Assembly: GCA_036787895.1 (NCBI GenBank)
Contig: DAIQOK010000014.1
Location: 25,901-89,900 of the forward strand
Direction of reading: 5' to 3'
Length of the DNA: 64,000 bases
From: UBA7662 sp036787895
GTDB taxonomy: Bacteria > Bacteroidota > Bacteroidia > UBA7662
The notes beneath the pieces were generated by a model that saw only the letters and a program-made list of their open reading frames with translations, was not told where the DNA came from and searched no databases. This document shows positions 33,762-43,406 of the stretch, in pieces. Position numbers and translations under genes: made by a program. Numbering within the stretch: position 1 is the stretch's first letter; each line of letters begins with the position of its first letter.

Positions 33762-36389
33762 GTGAAACATGCGCTTCTACTTCTAAACTTGCTTGCGGTA
33801 TTTTTTACCTGCCAAGCACAAATACAGCGGCCAGAAAAAGAGTTTAACGAACTCCTTAGACTCCAACAGAAAGCAAAACTCGGCACTGAAGTTTGGCACG
33901 AGCTCACCAATCAACTCATCTACCATTATATCAGTTCTGATATAGATCAAGCCGAAAAATCGCTTGCATCAATCAATTCGTCGGCCCTCCTAAGCTCAGA
34001 GGCTTTGAAGCTCGAAACCGAATACTTACAATGTGAGTTGTTACGCAAAAAGGGGCGTAAAGAAGATGCTCTCCAAAGATTACAAGTTCTGGTGAGCAAG
34101 CATGAACAACGCAACGACTGTTATGCTTTGGGGGTATGTTACAAACTCATAGCCGGACTTAAACACAATAGTAATCATGATGTTAATCTAATTCCAATTC
34201 TCTTATCAGCTGATAGCTGTTTCTCGAAAGTCGGCGCAAGCATGCGTCAGGTCGAAGTACTCACCATGATTGCCTTGGAATATCGCAATCAAAGAAATTG
34301 GCCACTTGCCATCCAATATGCCGAGAGGGCGGCAACAATTCAGCAATCCTTACCGATCAGCACCAAGTATGCAAATATTTTAGAAATATGCGGCTCAATA
34401 CATCAGCTAAATTCCGACTATATAAAGTCGAAATACTATTTTGAAAAGGCGGTCGAGGTATTTACAAAACTCAATCAACCGCTTCAACAAGCCAGGCTAC
34501 TGGGAAATATAGGTCAACTCGAAAACATAAGAGGAGATGTTGGAGCTGCGATTAATTACTTGAATGAAGCGAATGAAATCTATGACGCAAATAATTTTCA
34601 CACTAAAAATCAAGTGTTTATACTGAATTCCATTGGTTCTGTTCATCTTAAACTTAAAGACTATCCAGGGGCATATCGTCATATTCAAAAGTCCCTGACA
34701 CTTGCAAAAAAATTAGAAGATGCCGAACAAATAACAAACGCGTCGGTGGTCTTGAGTCAGTACTTCAAGGAGATCAAAAAATACGACAGCGCACTCTATT
34801 ACAATATGGAATGCCGAAAGTATTACGAATCCACAAACAACCTGAATGGCATAGACCGCACCATAAGTATGGCCGGCAACATTTATAAGGAGTCCGGAAA
34901 TCTAACGGCATCGAAAGAGAATTACCGCATGGTGTATGAAAATGCTTTGCGCAGAAAAAACGCGCTGCTCATACTTAATGCAATCAGAGCCCTGGCTGAA
35001 ATAGCTTTTCTCGAACAAGATTTCAATCAGGTACTCAGTTGGTATGAAGAGTCATTGAATTTCAAGGAAAGTGAATTTCAATTAGCCTCATTGGTTCCAC
35101 TCGTCATTACCACGGCGAAAGCACATATGCAGCTTGCCGCCAATAGTAGTTCAAATCCTGACAGTGCACGGGGTAAGGCCTATGAAATTGCCGTTAAACT
35201 TATTGATGATGTAATGGCGAAGGCATCGAATAATTCGTTGATGCTTTATACTGACTTAAATAAAACCTTAAGTGAAATACATGAAGCCTATGGAAACTAC
35301 GAGGCAGCTTACACATCCTACAAAGCCTATTTACGCCTAAACGAAGCGTTGCTTGGCGAGGAAAAACGCAATGATTTGGCGAGAAACCAATTGTATTATG
35401 AGTTTGAGAAAAAAGAAGCTGCTTTACGTTTTGAGAATGAATTAGCTGTTTCTAAGCTTAGGTCGCAAGAATTACTCAACGAACGTCAAAAACAGGAAAT
35501 AGCCATCAGCAAAAAGGAAGAGGAAATTCAAAAACTCGCCTATTTAAAGGAACAAGCAGAACGACAAAAAAAGGATAAAGAAATCAGTCTTATTCGCAAA
35601 GAAAAAGAATTTAACCAATCTCAGCTACTGGCCATGACCAGTGAAAAAAACCTGCAGGAACTTTTGCTGATAGGTCAAAAAAAACAACAAAAATGGTTTT
35701 TAGCAGGATTGATTCTTAGTTTTTTATTGGCAGTTTCTGTTTTATTCGGACTTTTCAGAACCAAATCCGAAAAGAAAAAAACCGAATCTCTTTTACTAAA
35801 TATCCTTCCAATAGAAGTGGCCAACGAGCTCAAAACCACCGGTAAATCAGGTGCACGTTTATACAATAATGTCACCGTACTGTTCACCGATTTTGTGAAT
35901 TTCACCGGTATCAGTGAGCAACTCTCTCCAACCGAACTCGTGGACGAAATACACAAAAACTTCACCGCTTTCGATGCCATCATCGAAAAACACGGACTCG
36001 AAAAAATCAAAACCATAGGCGATGCCTATCTGGCAGTTTGTGGATTGCCGCACGAAACCGAAAAACATGCCGAAAAGGTGATATCCGCAGCCTTAGAGAT
36101 TTGTGATTTCATCCGAAAAAGTCAGAGTCCATTTCAGGTAAGGGTTGGCATCAACTCAGGTCCTGTAGTGGCGGGAATAGTTGGCGTAAAAAAGTACGCC
36201 TACGACATTTGGGGAGATACTGTGAATACCGCAGCTCGACTGGAACAGCATTCAGAGGCAGGCAAAATAAATATCAGTGGGTCGACCTATGAATTGGTTA
36301 AGGAAAAGTATGGTTGCATGCCAAGAGGTAAAATCAAAGCCAAAAACAAGGGGGAGATTGAGATGTATTTTGTGAATCAAGCCGTGTGA
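33762..36389 (+). CDS. TPR-sensor adenylate cyclase, copy 3
   Basis: 875 residues, starting at GTG with a clear signal peptide (KHALLLLNLLAVFFTCQAQ). A long TPR region (about 100-540) is followed by a Lys/Glu-rich coiled coil (about 543-640), a membrane helix (about 645-665), LLLNILPIEVANELK and the class III cyclase domain (about 703-870). All catalytic residues are kept. It lies 107 bp after copy 2, without a strong terminator between. The much larger sensor half separates it from the other two copies, and it may dimerise through the coiled coil. Confidence 0.93.
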   Translation: MKHALLLLNLLAVFFTCQAQIQRPEKEFNELLRLQQKAKLGTEVWHELTNQLIYHYISSDIDQAEKSLASINSSALLSSEALKLETEYLQCELLRKKGRKEDALQRLQVLVSKHEQRNDCYALGVCYKLIAGLKHNSNHDVNLIPILLSADSCFSKVGASMRQVEVLTMIALEYRNQRNWPLAIQYAERAATIQQSLPISTKYANILEICGSIHQLNSDYIKSKYYFEKAVEVFTKLNQPLQQARLLGNIGQLENIRGDVGAAINYLNEANEIYDANNFHTKNQVFILNSIGSVHLKLKDYPGAYRHIQKSLTLAKKLEDAEQITNASVVLSQYFKEIKKYDSALYYNMECRKYYESTNNLNGIDRTISMAGNIYKESGNLTASKENYRMVYENALRRKNALLILNAIRALAEIAFLEQDFNQVLSWYEESLNFKESEFQLASLVPLVITTAKAHMQLAANSSSNPDSARGKAYEIAVKLIDDVMAKASNNSLMLYTDLNKTLSEIHEAYGNYEAAYTSYKAYLRLNEALLGEEKRNDLARNQLYYEFEKKEAALRFENELAVSKLRSQELLNERQKQEIAISKKEEEIQKLAYLKEQAERQKKDKEISLIRKEKEFNQSQLLAMTSEKNLQELLLIGQKKQQKWFLAGLILSFLLAVSVLFGLFRTKSEKKKTESLLLNILPIEVANELKTTGKSGARLYNNVTVLFTDFVNFTGISEQLSPTELVDEIHKNFTAFDAIIEKHGLEKIKTIGDAYLAVCGLPHETEKHAEKVISAALEICDFIRKSQSPFQVRVGINSGPVVAGIVGVKKYAYDIWGDTVNTAARLEQHSEAGKINISGSTYELVKEKYGCMPRGKIKAKNKGEIEMYFVNQAV

Positions 36390-36451
36390 ATAGGAAAAAG
36401 CTTGCAACATGACGACAAACATCCCCTACTTTTCTTAGCTTCATTTGTACC

Positions 36452-37069
36452 ATGCACACATCCATCTCGCAGCGCTTTACGCAAGTAGCTCCTATCTGGC
36501 TCGACATACTGGAAAAAGGACTAAAACCTGAACTGCAATACCACAGCATACATCATGTTTTGTCGGTCATTGAGCGGGTAGAGTTTATCGGCACCTACGA
36601 AGCTTTGGAAACTGAGGAAGTCGCCTTGATCAAAGTAGCAGCCTTATTCCACGACAGTGGTTTTTTGGAAAGTCCTAAAGAGCATGAACTCAAAAGCTGT
36701 GAAATCGTTCGCTTACAACTGCCACAATACGGCTTTACTGAAAAGGAAATCAACCATATCTGTGATATGATCATGGCCACCAAAATCCCACAAAAACCTC
36801 TCGATTTGATGGCTCAGGTACTTTGTGATGCCGATTTGGATTATCTGGGCACCGAAGATTATGACGGCCCGGCCAACCAGTTGCGGCATGAATTGCAAGC
36901 CATGAATGTGGCTGTAGAACCTATCGAATGGCTGAAGCTGCAAATTAACTTCCTGGAGAACCACAGCTTTTTCACCAACTATGCCAGAGCACACCGTGAG
37001 CCTTTAAAAAAGCTGCATTTGGGTCGTTTATGCAAACAGCTCGACCGACTTAGCGCGAAACAAGGCTGA
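36452..37069 (+). CDS. HD-domain phosphohydrolase-like protein
   Basis: 205 residues, all helical. The HD signature is visible: His in YHSIHHVLSV, the HD pair in ALFHDSGF (about 70-77), and the distal Asp in DADLDYLG. These are the metal ligands of the HD superfamily. The substrate is unknown and could be a nucleotide. It lies 62 bp behind three cyclases, so a role in cyclic nucleotide turnover is possible but not shown, since HD folds are used more often for other phosphates. Confidence 0.85.
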   Translation: MHTSISQRFTQVAPIWLDILEKGLKPELQYHSIHHVLSVIERVEFIGTYEALETEEVALIKVAALFHDSGFLESPKEHELKSCEIVRLQLPQYGFTEKEINHICDMIMATKIPQKPLDLMAQVLCDADLDYLGTEDYDGPANQLRHELQAMNVAVEPIEWLKLQINFLENHSFFTNYARAHREPLKKLHLGRLCKQLDRLSAKQG

Positions 37070-37098
37070 AAGCTGCCTCCTCCCTTTCGGATAAATCT

Positions 37099-37106
37099 TA
37101 TCTTTG
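37099..37106 (+). promoter_or_regulatory. -7 box before fabG
   Basis: TATCTTTG matches TAnnTTTG exactly and lies 18 bp before the ATG at 37125, giving a leader of about 13 nt. No TTG is seen at the standard distance, so support is partial. Confidence 0.45.
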
Positions 37107-37124
37107 GCAGATAAACCCATTTGT

Positions 37125-37871
37125 ATGAAAAGTCTGGCCGGAAAAGTAGCGCTGATCACCGGCGCTTCAAGAGGTATTGGTTTGGGCATTGCCCGCGTAT
37201 TTGCAGCCGAAGGTGCCGATGTCGCCTTCACTTATTTGTCGAGCGAAGATAAAGCCCGTGCACTCGAGGCCGAACTTCAGACCACCGGCGTACGTGCCAA
37301 AGGATATAAATCAGATGCCGGCAACTATGCCGAAGCCGAAAAACTCATCAATGATATCATCGCCGACTTCGGAGATCTGGAGGTCATCGTAAACAATGCC
37401 GGCATCACCAAAGATGGTCTTTTACTCCGTATGAGCGAAGAGCAGTGGGATGCGGTAATTGATACCAATCTGAAGTCGGTTTATAATATCACCAAACATG
37501 CCGCCCGCCACCTCATGAAACAGCGGAAAGGCAGTATCATTAATATGAGCTCGGTGGTAGGTAGAGATGGTAATGCCGGTCAAGCCAATTATTCCGCATC
37601 CAAAGCAGGCGTAATCGGATTTACCCAGGCCATTGCCAAAGAATTCGGCTCACGCAACATTCGCTGTAATGCCATTGCACCTGGCTTCATCCAAACTGAA
37701 ATGACCGATGCCCTCGATCCCAAGGTGATTGAGGAATGGAACAAAATGATTCCACTCGGCCGGCCGGGTACCACCGACGACGTAGCCGACCTGACTGTAT
37801 TCCTGGCCAGCGACCGCAGCAAATACATTACCGGTCAGGTAATCAATGTTTGTGGTGGCTTGCAGATGTAA
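37125..37871 (+). CDS. fabG: 3-oxoacyl-[acyl-carrier-protein] reductase
   Basis: A 248-residue SDR that reduces 3-ketoacyl-ACP with NADPH in fatty acid elongation. TGASRGIG (about 13-20), NNAG (about 89-92), the catalytic Ser in NMSSVVG, YSASK, and the C-terminal ITGQVINVCGGLQM are those of FabG. ATG 37125 is used. The frame extends to a TTG at 37104, but the -7 box covers that part. It lies 33 bp before the VWA-like gene. Confidence 0.95.
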   Translation: MKSLAGKVALITGASRGIGLGIARVFAAEGADVAFTYLSSEDKARALEAELQTTGVRAKGYKSDAGNYAEAEKLINDIIADFGDLEVIVNNAGITKDGLLLRMSEEQWDAVIDTNLKSVYNITKHAARHLMKQRKGSIINMSSVVGRDGNAGQANYSASKAGVIGFTQAIAKEFGSRNIRCNAIAPGFIQTEMTDALDPKVIEEWNKMIPLGRPGTTDDVADLTVFLASDRSKYITGQVINVCGGLQM

Positions 37872-37904
37872 ACCAAATAGCCGTTTTTCCCGTTAGCTTT
37901 CCAC

Positions 37905-39989
37905 ATGGAAATAATCACCGCTGTATCAGCTTGGTATTGGGTATTGAGTTTGCTGGCAGCCGTGCTTTATGCCGGTTTGCTGTATCGGCACGACCGCATC
38001 TCCTACCCTGCCCGAGGATGGAAATGGGCTGCAGCCGCTTTTCGGGCAGTGGTGGTTGCTTTGATTGTCGTGCTCCTGATTAATCCCTACCTCAAAACCG
38101 AACAAAAGGTCACCGAAAAACCCTTGGTACTACTGGTGAGCGACAACAGCAGCTCGCTGGAAAAACTCAGTACTTTGGAAAAAAAATCGCTTCAAACAGG
38201 CTGGAAAAATATTTCTGCATCGCTCGAGGATCGCAGTCGGTTACGCAAGTTGAATTTTGGAGACCGGTTGCAGGACGACCATCCCTTCACCTACACTGAA
38301 CAGGCCACTGACCTAAGTAAAACTTTTCAGGATATTTCCGCTCGTTTCGGCAGCCAAACAATAGCCGCTATAGTAGTCGCCACCGATGGTATTTATAACC
38401 GCGGTGCCAACCCACTTTATCTCGCCGAACAACTTGGTGTCCCGATTTATGCAGTGGCCCTGGGCGATACCCAAACCTACCAGGATGCCCTGATTCGTGA
38501 GTTGCGTGCGAATAGTCTGGTCTTTAAAGGGCGCGAATTTCCGCTGCTTGTTGGTCTCGAAGCCCACAAACTAACTGGTCAAAATGCCGAAATACAGCTT
38601 TACGACATAACCAATGGCCAAAACCGCTTACGCAGTAAACAAAGTTGGTCCATACTGCAAGGCGACCAATATGATGAAATCCGCTTTACAGCGGCAGCAG
38701 ATCAAGCCGGCATTCGCAAATACCGGGTGGTCATCAAGCATGGCGGTAAAGACGTAAATCCGGCCAATAACAGCCGCGACATCTATGTAGAAGTAATCGA
38801 CGATGAAACGCGCATTCTTTTGCTCGCTGCCAGTCCGCATCCCGACATAGCCACCATCCGGCAAGCCCTGGAGAGTGCACCTCAATATAAGGTAGATGTA
38901 CGTTTTGCCAGCGAATCATTGAAGTTAGAACAAGAGCCCGATCTGGTGATTCTGCATCAATTTCCTACTTCATCCGCTGGTGCCTGGCTAAATCTCCTAA
39001 GTCAAAAAAAATGGCCAAGTTGGTTCATTACCGGGAGTCAAACCCATTTCCCGACATTTAACCAGATGCAAAATCAATTGCAATTAAATGCTCGGCCCGG
39101 CAACACCAATCCGGTTATGGCCAATCCGCAGCCTGGTTTCCAATTGTTTAGCCTGGAAGAAAATTCGCTCCGTCAAATCCAGTCGTTTCCTCCTCTCGAC
39201 GCACCCTTTGGCACTTTTCAGCAGGCCATCAACCTCAATATCCTACTTAAACAGCGTATAGGAAGTGTAGCCACCGACTTTCCGCTTTGGGCATTCAACA
39301 CCAATACCCGTCCGCGTTTGGCTTATACTCTGGCTGAAGGTCTCTGGCGCTGGCGATTGGCCCAGGCAGAAGATAAGTTAACCACCGATCCGCTCGGTGA
39401 TTTGATTCGGAAAACCGTGGCTTATCTGGCAGTGAAAGAAGATAAACGTACTTTTAAAGCCAACAGCTCCCGCAAACTGTATAATGAACAGGAGGCCTTA
39501 TTATTTGAGGCAGAATTGTATGACGCCAATTACGAAGCGGTTACGGAACCGGATGTAAATCTGAAAGTCAGCTCGGTCGATGGCAAAACCTATAATTTCA
39601 GCTTTGGTCGATCTGGAGAGAAATACCGCCTCAATGCCGGCTCTCTGCCCCCCGGCGACTATACCTTTACGGCCAGTTGCCAGTATAATGGCAAAAATGA
39701 GACGGCAATCGGTGCTTTCAGCATCAGTGCATTAAATCTGGAAGCCATACAAGCTAAGGCCGACCATCAATTGCTCGCCCAACTTGCGCATTTGAGCGAC
39801 GGAGCAGTTGTATCTTTAACCGAAATGCATCGAATTCCTGAATTACTGGAACAACGCCAAAGGCTGGTACCAACTGCTTATTACGAACAGCGCATCAGCG
39901 ACCTCATTCATTTGAAAATATTGCTGTTGCTGGTTCTCGGCCTTATGGCCTTTGAATGGTTTATTCGGCGGTATTCCGGGGCTTATTGA
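37905..39989 (+). CDS. VWA-like membrane protein
   Basis: 694 residues. Two N-terminal membrane helices (about 8-26 and 45-63) and one near the C-terminus (about 668-684) frame a large soluble region. This region begins with a von Willebrand A-like domain. Its metal site motif reads SDNSSS (DxSxS), and VVATDGIYNRG holds the later Asp. Middle and end parts look like Ig-like strands (SVDGKTYNFSFG, GDYTFTASCQYNGK). It resembles the BatA/large VWA proteins of Bacteroidota, which are periplasmic and membrane-anchored. The ligand and role are unknown. Confidence 0.85.
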   Translation: MEIITAVSAWYWVLSLLAAVLYAGLLYRHDRISYPARGWKWAAAAFRAVVVALIVVLLINPYLKTEQKVTEKPLVLLVSDNSSSLEKLSTLEKKSLQTGWKNISASLEDRSRLRKLNFGDRLQDDHPFTYTEQATDLSKTFQDISARFGSQTIAAIVVATDGIYNRGANPLYLAEQLGVPIYAVALGDTQTYQDALIRELRANSLVFKGREFPLLVGLEAHKLTGQNAEIQLYDITNGQNRLRSKQSWSILQGDQYDEIRFTAAADQAGIRKYRVVIKHGGKDVNPANNSRDIYVEVIDDETRILLLAASPHPDIATIRQALESAPQYKVDVRFASESLKLEQEPDLVILHQFPTSSAGAWLNLLSQKKWPSWFITGSQTHFPTFNQMQNQLQLNARPGNTNPVMANPQPGFQLFSLEENSLRQIQSFPPLDAPFGTFQQAINLNILLKQRIGSVATDFPLWAFNTNTRPRLAYTLAEGLWRWRLAQAEDKLTTDPLGDLIRKTVAYLAVKEDKRTFKANSSRKLYNEQEALLFEAELYDANYEAVTEPDVNLKVSSVDGKTYNFSFGRSGEKYRLNAGSLPPGDYTFTASCQYNGKNETAIGAFSISALNLEAIQAKADHQLLAQLAHLSDGAVVSLTEMHRIPELLEQRQRLVPTAYYEQRISDLIHLKILLLLVLGLMAFEWFIRRYSGAY

Positions 39990-40058
39990 AATTTTAATGG
40001 TAGTGTACCCAACCCTAAGCTTAGCTTGCAGCGTAATAGGGGTATAAAACCAATACTC

Positions 40059-41645
40059 ATGAAAAAATTACTACTACTCATCGGCTTCAGTCTGATTGCA
40101 TTTAGCGGTTGGGCACAAACATTTACAGTACAAGGTCACGTACGCGACCTGGCTCAGGTAGGTATCCCCAATCAGGCAGTCTACCTAAATTCTAATCCCA
40201 ATACGGCTACTGGCTGGGATACGGTTTATACCAATGCCTCAGGTTTTTATAGTATTAGTTATGCCTCCGCACCCAGTACCCAAGGAGTAATAGTAGCCTT
40301 GACTAATTGTGGGAGTAATTTCGACAGTACAACAGGCTTCTATTCACCGGCCAATATGACGGTTACACTCAATCTGGTATGTCGTGGTAGCAATCCGCCA
40401 CAGGGCACTGGTTGGTTAAATGGTTGGGTTAGTCCTGTTGCTGCCGGGGATACTGCAATGATAGAATTATACGCTATGCGCGGCGGTGCCATCTTATTGG
40501 ATACGGTGATTTACCGCTGGGATACTATCCAAGCGGGATTGATTAATTATGGCTTTAGACTCGTTCCGGGCAACTATCTCGTCAAAGCTCAGTTGACCCC
40601 GGGTTCGGCGAATGCCGCTACTTATTTGCCTACCTATTATGGCCAAACTACTTTACTGGCACAGGCTGTCGTTATCAATATTCAATCAGGCATTAGCATC
40701 AATACGAATAATATCACCCTGCTTACCACGGCCTCTAACAATATGTTTTTTGTAAGTGGTTTCGTCAATGGTTTTACCCCGGCAGTAGCAGCGATGGATA
40801 CTGTACGAGTGATACTCATTCACATTAACAATAACGGCTGGACGCCTATTGACACCATGCTGGCTACAGATTCAGCACGTAATGGTTCGGCCTTTTATTG
40901 GTTCCGTACCAATACCGCTGGCAATTACAGCATACTGGCCACCCTCACAACCGGTAATGCTTCTTCTTACTTACCCACCTATTTTGGCAATGTAAGCACC
41001 TGGAGTGCAGCCAACTTGTTCAATTTTGGTCCGGCCACCTTACAACGTTCAGCCAACATTACCTTGCTTCCCGGTTCCGGTGGTGGCAATGGCGGCAGTC
41101 GAATTCGTGGTGGCATCTTCCCCGGTTTGCCTTTCGTTAATTCTGGTGGCATAGCCGGCATTCAGGTTCAGTTGATGGATGTTCAGGACAATGTGCTGCT
41201 CGCTACCCATAGTCGTACCGACGGTGGATACGAATTGGGTAATCTTGCCTTCGGCACCTACAAAGTACGTGTTGAACACTTTGGGCTGACTTCAGCGGTA
41301 AGCACCATTACTCTCGATGCCAGCAACCCCAATGCCGATGGCATAAACTTCACCATCAATGGTAATAGTGTGGCCACGAGCATCGCTGAGGCCGAATTTA
41401 AGTTGCAAAGTATTTATCCGAATCCGGCCAGTGGTTCGGTTCAACTTCAACTTTCTGCTCTTTCCGGACAACAACGCAACATCAGTCTGCGCGATCTGCA
41501 AGGCCGTATCGTGAGCACGCTCCATGTACAGCTCGAAACCGGTGAGCAAACGATTCACTTCCCACTCGACGGTATTGCCCCAGGTATGTATATGCTGAGT
41601 ATTGACGGACGTACACCAAGCATGCACAAACTAATCGTACGATAA
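40059..41645 (+). CDS. Secreted protein with carboxypeptidase-regulatory-like domains and T9SS type A signal
   Basis: 528 residues. The signal peptide is clear (KKLLLLIGFSLIAFSGWAQ). Several beta-sandwich modules follow, with VQGHVRDLAQVGIPNQAVYL at the start and a late YELGNLAFGTYKVRVEH module, both of the carboxypeptidase regulatory/CNA-B type used as spacers. The last 75 residues carry YPNPASG, LRDLQGR and GMYMLSI, a type A T9SS signal. I start it at ATG 40059, since the frame opened by TTG 40026 lacks a signal peptide. No enzymatic part is seen, so a surface or matrix structural role is likely. Confidence 0.88.
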   Translation: MKKLLLLIGFSLIAFSGWAQTFTVQGHVRDLAQVGIPNQAVYLNSNPNTATGWDTVYTNASGFYSISYASAPSTQGVIVALTNCGSNFDSTTGFYSPANMTVTLNLVCRGSNPPQGTGWLNGWVSPVAAGDTAMIELYAMRGGAILLDTVIYRWDTIQAGLINYGFRLVPGNYLVKAQLTPGSANAATYLPTYYGQTTLLAQAVVINIQSGISINTNNITLLTTASNNMFFVSGFVNGFTPAVAAMDTVRVILIHINNNGWTPIDTMLATDSARNGSAFYWFRTNTAGNYSILATLTTGNASSYLPTYFGNVSTWSAANLFNFGPATLQRSANITLLPGSGGGNGGSRIRGGIFPGLPFVNSGGIAGIQVQLMDVQDNVLLATHSRTDGGYELGNLAFGTYKVRVEHFGLTSAVSTITLDASNPNADGINFTINGNSVATSIAEAEFKLQSIYPNPASGSVQLQLSALSGQQRNISLRDLQGRIVSTLHVQLETGEQTIHFPLDGIAPGMYMLSIDGRTPSMHKLIVR

Positions 41646-41658
41646 ACTAACCCCTTCC

Positions 41659-41693
41659 ATACAACAGGGTGGGCTCGTCCCGCCCTGTTGTAT
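41659..41693 (+). terminator. Strong hairpin between the T9SS gene and the sigma factor
   Basis: Arms 41659-41673 and 41679-41693 pair over 15 bp (one G-T) around a 5-nt loop CTCGT. The U-tract is short and broken (TTTGTT). The hairpin ends only 5 bp before the sigma ATG, so it may attenuate, rather than fully stop, transcription and may also affect translation of the sigma gene. Confidence 0.75.
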
Positions 41694-41698
41694 TTGTT

Positions 41699-42256
41699 AT
41701 GGAAATTGGTACCGACCTCCTCAATGATTGCCTGAAAAAAAAACAGGCAGCCGTGCATCAGCTGTACAAAAGCTGTTTCAGCAAACTCATGCAAATTGCC
41801 ATGCGTTACGCCCGCGACAAGGAGGAAGCAACCGAACTGCTCAACATTGCTTTTGTTCGCATCATCTATCAATTGCCAAAATACAACCGCAACCTGCCCT
41901 TCCCACAATGGATGCATCGGGTAGCGGTAAATGTGATCATCGACCGATTCAGGTCAGAAAAACGCTACCGCAGTCTACAGCGTCAAGCCGAAGACTACAG
42001 CCAACTCGAACAGGACGAACCTCAGGCCAATAGCATCGATGATCAGATTGGCTATAATTATCTGCTGGATTTGATCCGTAGCTTGCCGCCCATGACTGCT
42101 CATGTTTTTAACCTCTATGCTGTAGATGGTTTTAAACACCGGGAGATAGGCGAACTGCTCGGCATCAGCGAAAACACCTCGAAATGGCATGTAAACCAGG
42201 CTAGAAATCTGTTGCAAGCCATGCTTAACGAAACTAAAGTACACCGAAATGCCTAA
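41699..42256 (+). CDS. RNA polymerase sigma factor, ECF-like sigma-70 family
   Basis: 185 residues. Region 2 (about 25-95) includes YKSCFSKLMQIAMRYARDKEEATELLNIAFVR, interrupted here only for description, and the core-binding NRNLPFPQWMHRVAVNVIID helix. Region 4 (about 125-180) has LPPMTAHVFNLYAVDG, HREIGELLGISENTSKWHV as the -35-reading helix-turn-helix. The start at ATG 41699 is preferred over the GTG in the same frame inside the hairpin (41669). The gene overlaps the next by 8 bp, which usually marks a sigma/anti-sigma pair. Confidence 0.93.
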   Translation: MEIGTDLLNDCLKKKQAAVHQLYKSCFSKLMQIAMRYARDKEEATELLNIAFVRIIYQLPKYNRNLPFPQWMHRVAVNVIIDRFRSEKRYRSLQRQAEDYSQLEQDEPQANSIDDQIGYNYLLDLIRSLPPMTAHVFNLYAVDGFKHREIGELLGISENTSKWHVNQARNLLQAMLNETKVHRNA

Positions 42257-43406
42257 GGAGAACTTCGACGCATCGGTCAAACGAATACTCGAACAAACCG
42301 AGTTCGCTTACGACCCGGCTGCCTGGGATCAAGCGCAACGTTTGTTGGCAGCAGAACGCAATCGCCGCCTTGGTGGCTGGTGGTGGACGCTTTTATTGCT
42401 GGCTGTGAGCACACTTGTGGGCGCCGGTATCAGCGGCCTGCAGGAACTAGGCCCACCAACGATTTTGACAACTGCACCAGCTGTGACCACCAGCCAGCAA
42501 AGCTCGGCTTCATCAAAAAACATCCCACTAGAGGCTCCAACTTCCCATGCAGAGAGTAAGCTGTACGTTATCTATCAGGCAGATAGCAGCCAGCCGGCAA
42601 AAAAATCGCCAGTTCGACTGATTAACCAAGCCCGGGAAAACCACCCTTCCTCAAGCCTCGCTGATAGTATTCGGCCCGAAATCAATACCTTCGAATTTAT
42701 TTACAGCCGTCCTGGTAAATTGATCAGCCGTCTGAATTCACCATTGCCATTCACAGCCAGTCAGCGTGAAGTTCCAGCTTTCGATTTTAAATATGACACT
42801 CGACCAACGAAACAAGCTCGTCAAAGTAGTTTGGCTGCTTTTGCTTGGGCTGGTCAGCAAGGCAGAAATTCCGAAAACAATGTATTGCAACAACAATACG
42901 GACTCGGCATGAATTGGCAATGGGAAATGCGACCAGGCCTTAGCCTGCAGTTAGGTGCTGCACTGGGTTACAATATCGGTTTCAGCTATAGCCGTCAGAA
43001 AAGCGACACCACTTATGGATTTGGACGAACCATCACTACTCAAACGACCAATGTAGGTAATTACTGGCAATTCCAATTACCTGTTGGTCTCGTTTACCGT
43101 ATAGCTCCCAAACATCAGCTGGAGCTGGGAGCTGCTTACCACTCCTACCTCGGTTCACATTACCAATTACAAACAACCATGATTGGGGAGGATATGATAA
43201 ACAGCAGCAATGAGCAGCTGCGTGGTAAAATTTCGGGTATTGGCCTTTCTCCATGGAGCTGGCATACCGGCTATCGGTATACGTTCAACGAGGCCTTTGC
43301 GCTGGGCCTTCGTTATCAACAACAAAGTCGCCCGGGCATGTTTTTCCCAGCCGAAAAATCCTTTCGTTTTGTACTCCACTATCACTTTTATCGCTTCAGC
43401 TTATGA
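42249..43406 (+). CDS. Membrane-anchored protein with anti-sigma-like N-terminus and beta-barrel-like C-terminus
   Basis: 385 residues. The N-terminal 40 residues are helical and charged (NFDASVKRILEQTEFAYDP), like the cytosolic part of anti-sigma factors. One membrane helix follows (about 42-62), then a Ser/Pro-rich linker (about 70-190). The final 190 residues show alternating amphipathic strands (QWEMRPGLSLQLGAALGYNI, QFQLPVGLVYRI, LELGAAYHSY, WHTGYRYTF, FALGLRYQQQ) ending in an aromatic residue, as in outer-membrane beta-barrels. An inner-membrane helix joined to a barrel is topologically strange. Position suggests it controls the sigma factor. Confidence 0.7.
   Translation: MPKENFDASVKRILEQTEFAYDPAAWDQAQRLLAAERNRRLGGWWWTLLLLAVSTLVGAGISGLQELGPPTILTTAPAVTTSQQSSASSKNIPLEAPTSHAESKLYVIYQADSSQPAKKSPVRLINQARENHPSSSLADSIRPEINTFEFIYSRPGKLISRLNSPLPFTASQREVPAFDFKYDTRPTKQARQSSLAAFAWAGQQGRNSENNVLQQQYGLGMNWQWEMRPGLSLQLGAALGYNIGFSYSRQKSDTTYGFGRTITTQTTNVGNYWQFQLPVGLVYRIAPKHQLELGAAYHSYLGSHYQLQTTMIGEDMINSSNEQLRGKISGIGLSPWSWHTGYRYTFNEAFALGLRYQQQSRPGMFFPAEKSFRFVLHYHFYRFSL

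Noticed and set aside
29966..36389. Recent gene conversion among the three cyclases
   Set aside because: The catalytic domains agree in protein sequence but differ at many synonymous codon positions, so recent copying is unlikely.
41669..41698. GTG start 10 codons before the sigma ATG
   Set aside because: It falls inside the hairpin stem and adds residues not typical for region 2; ATG 41699 is better.
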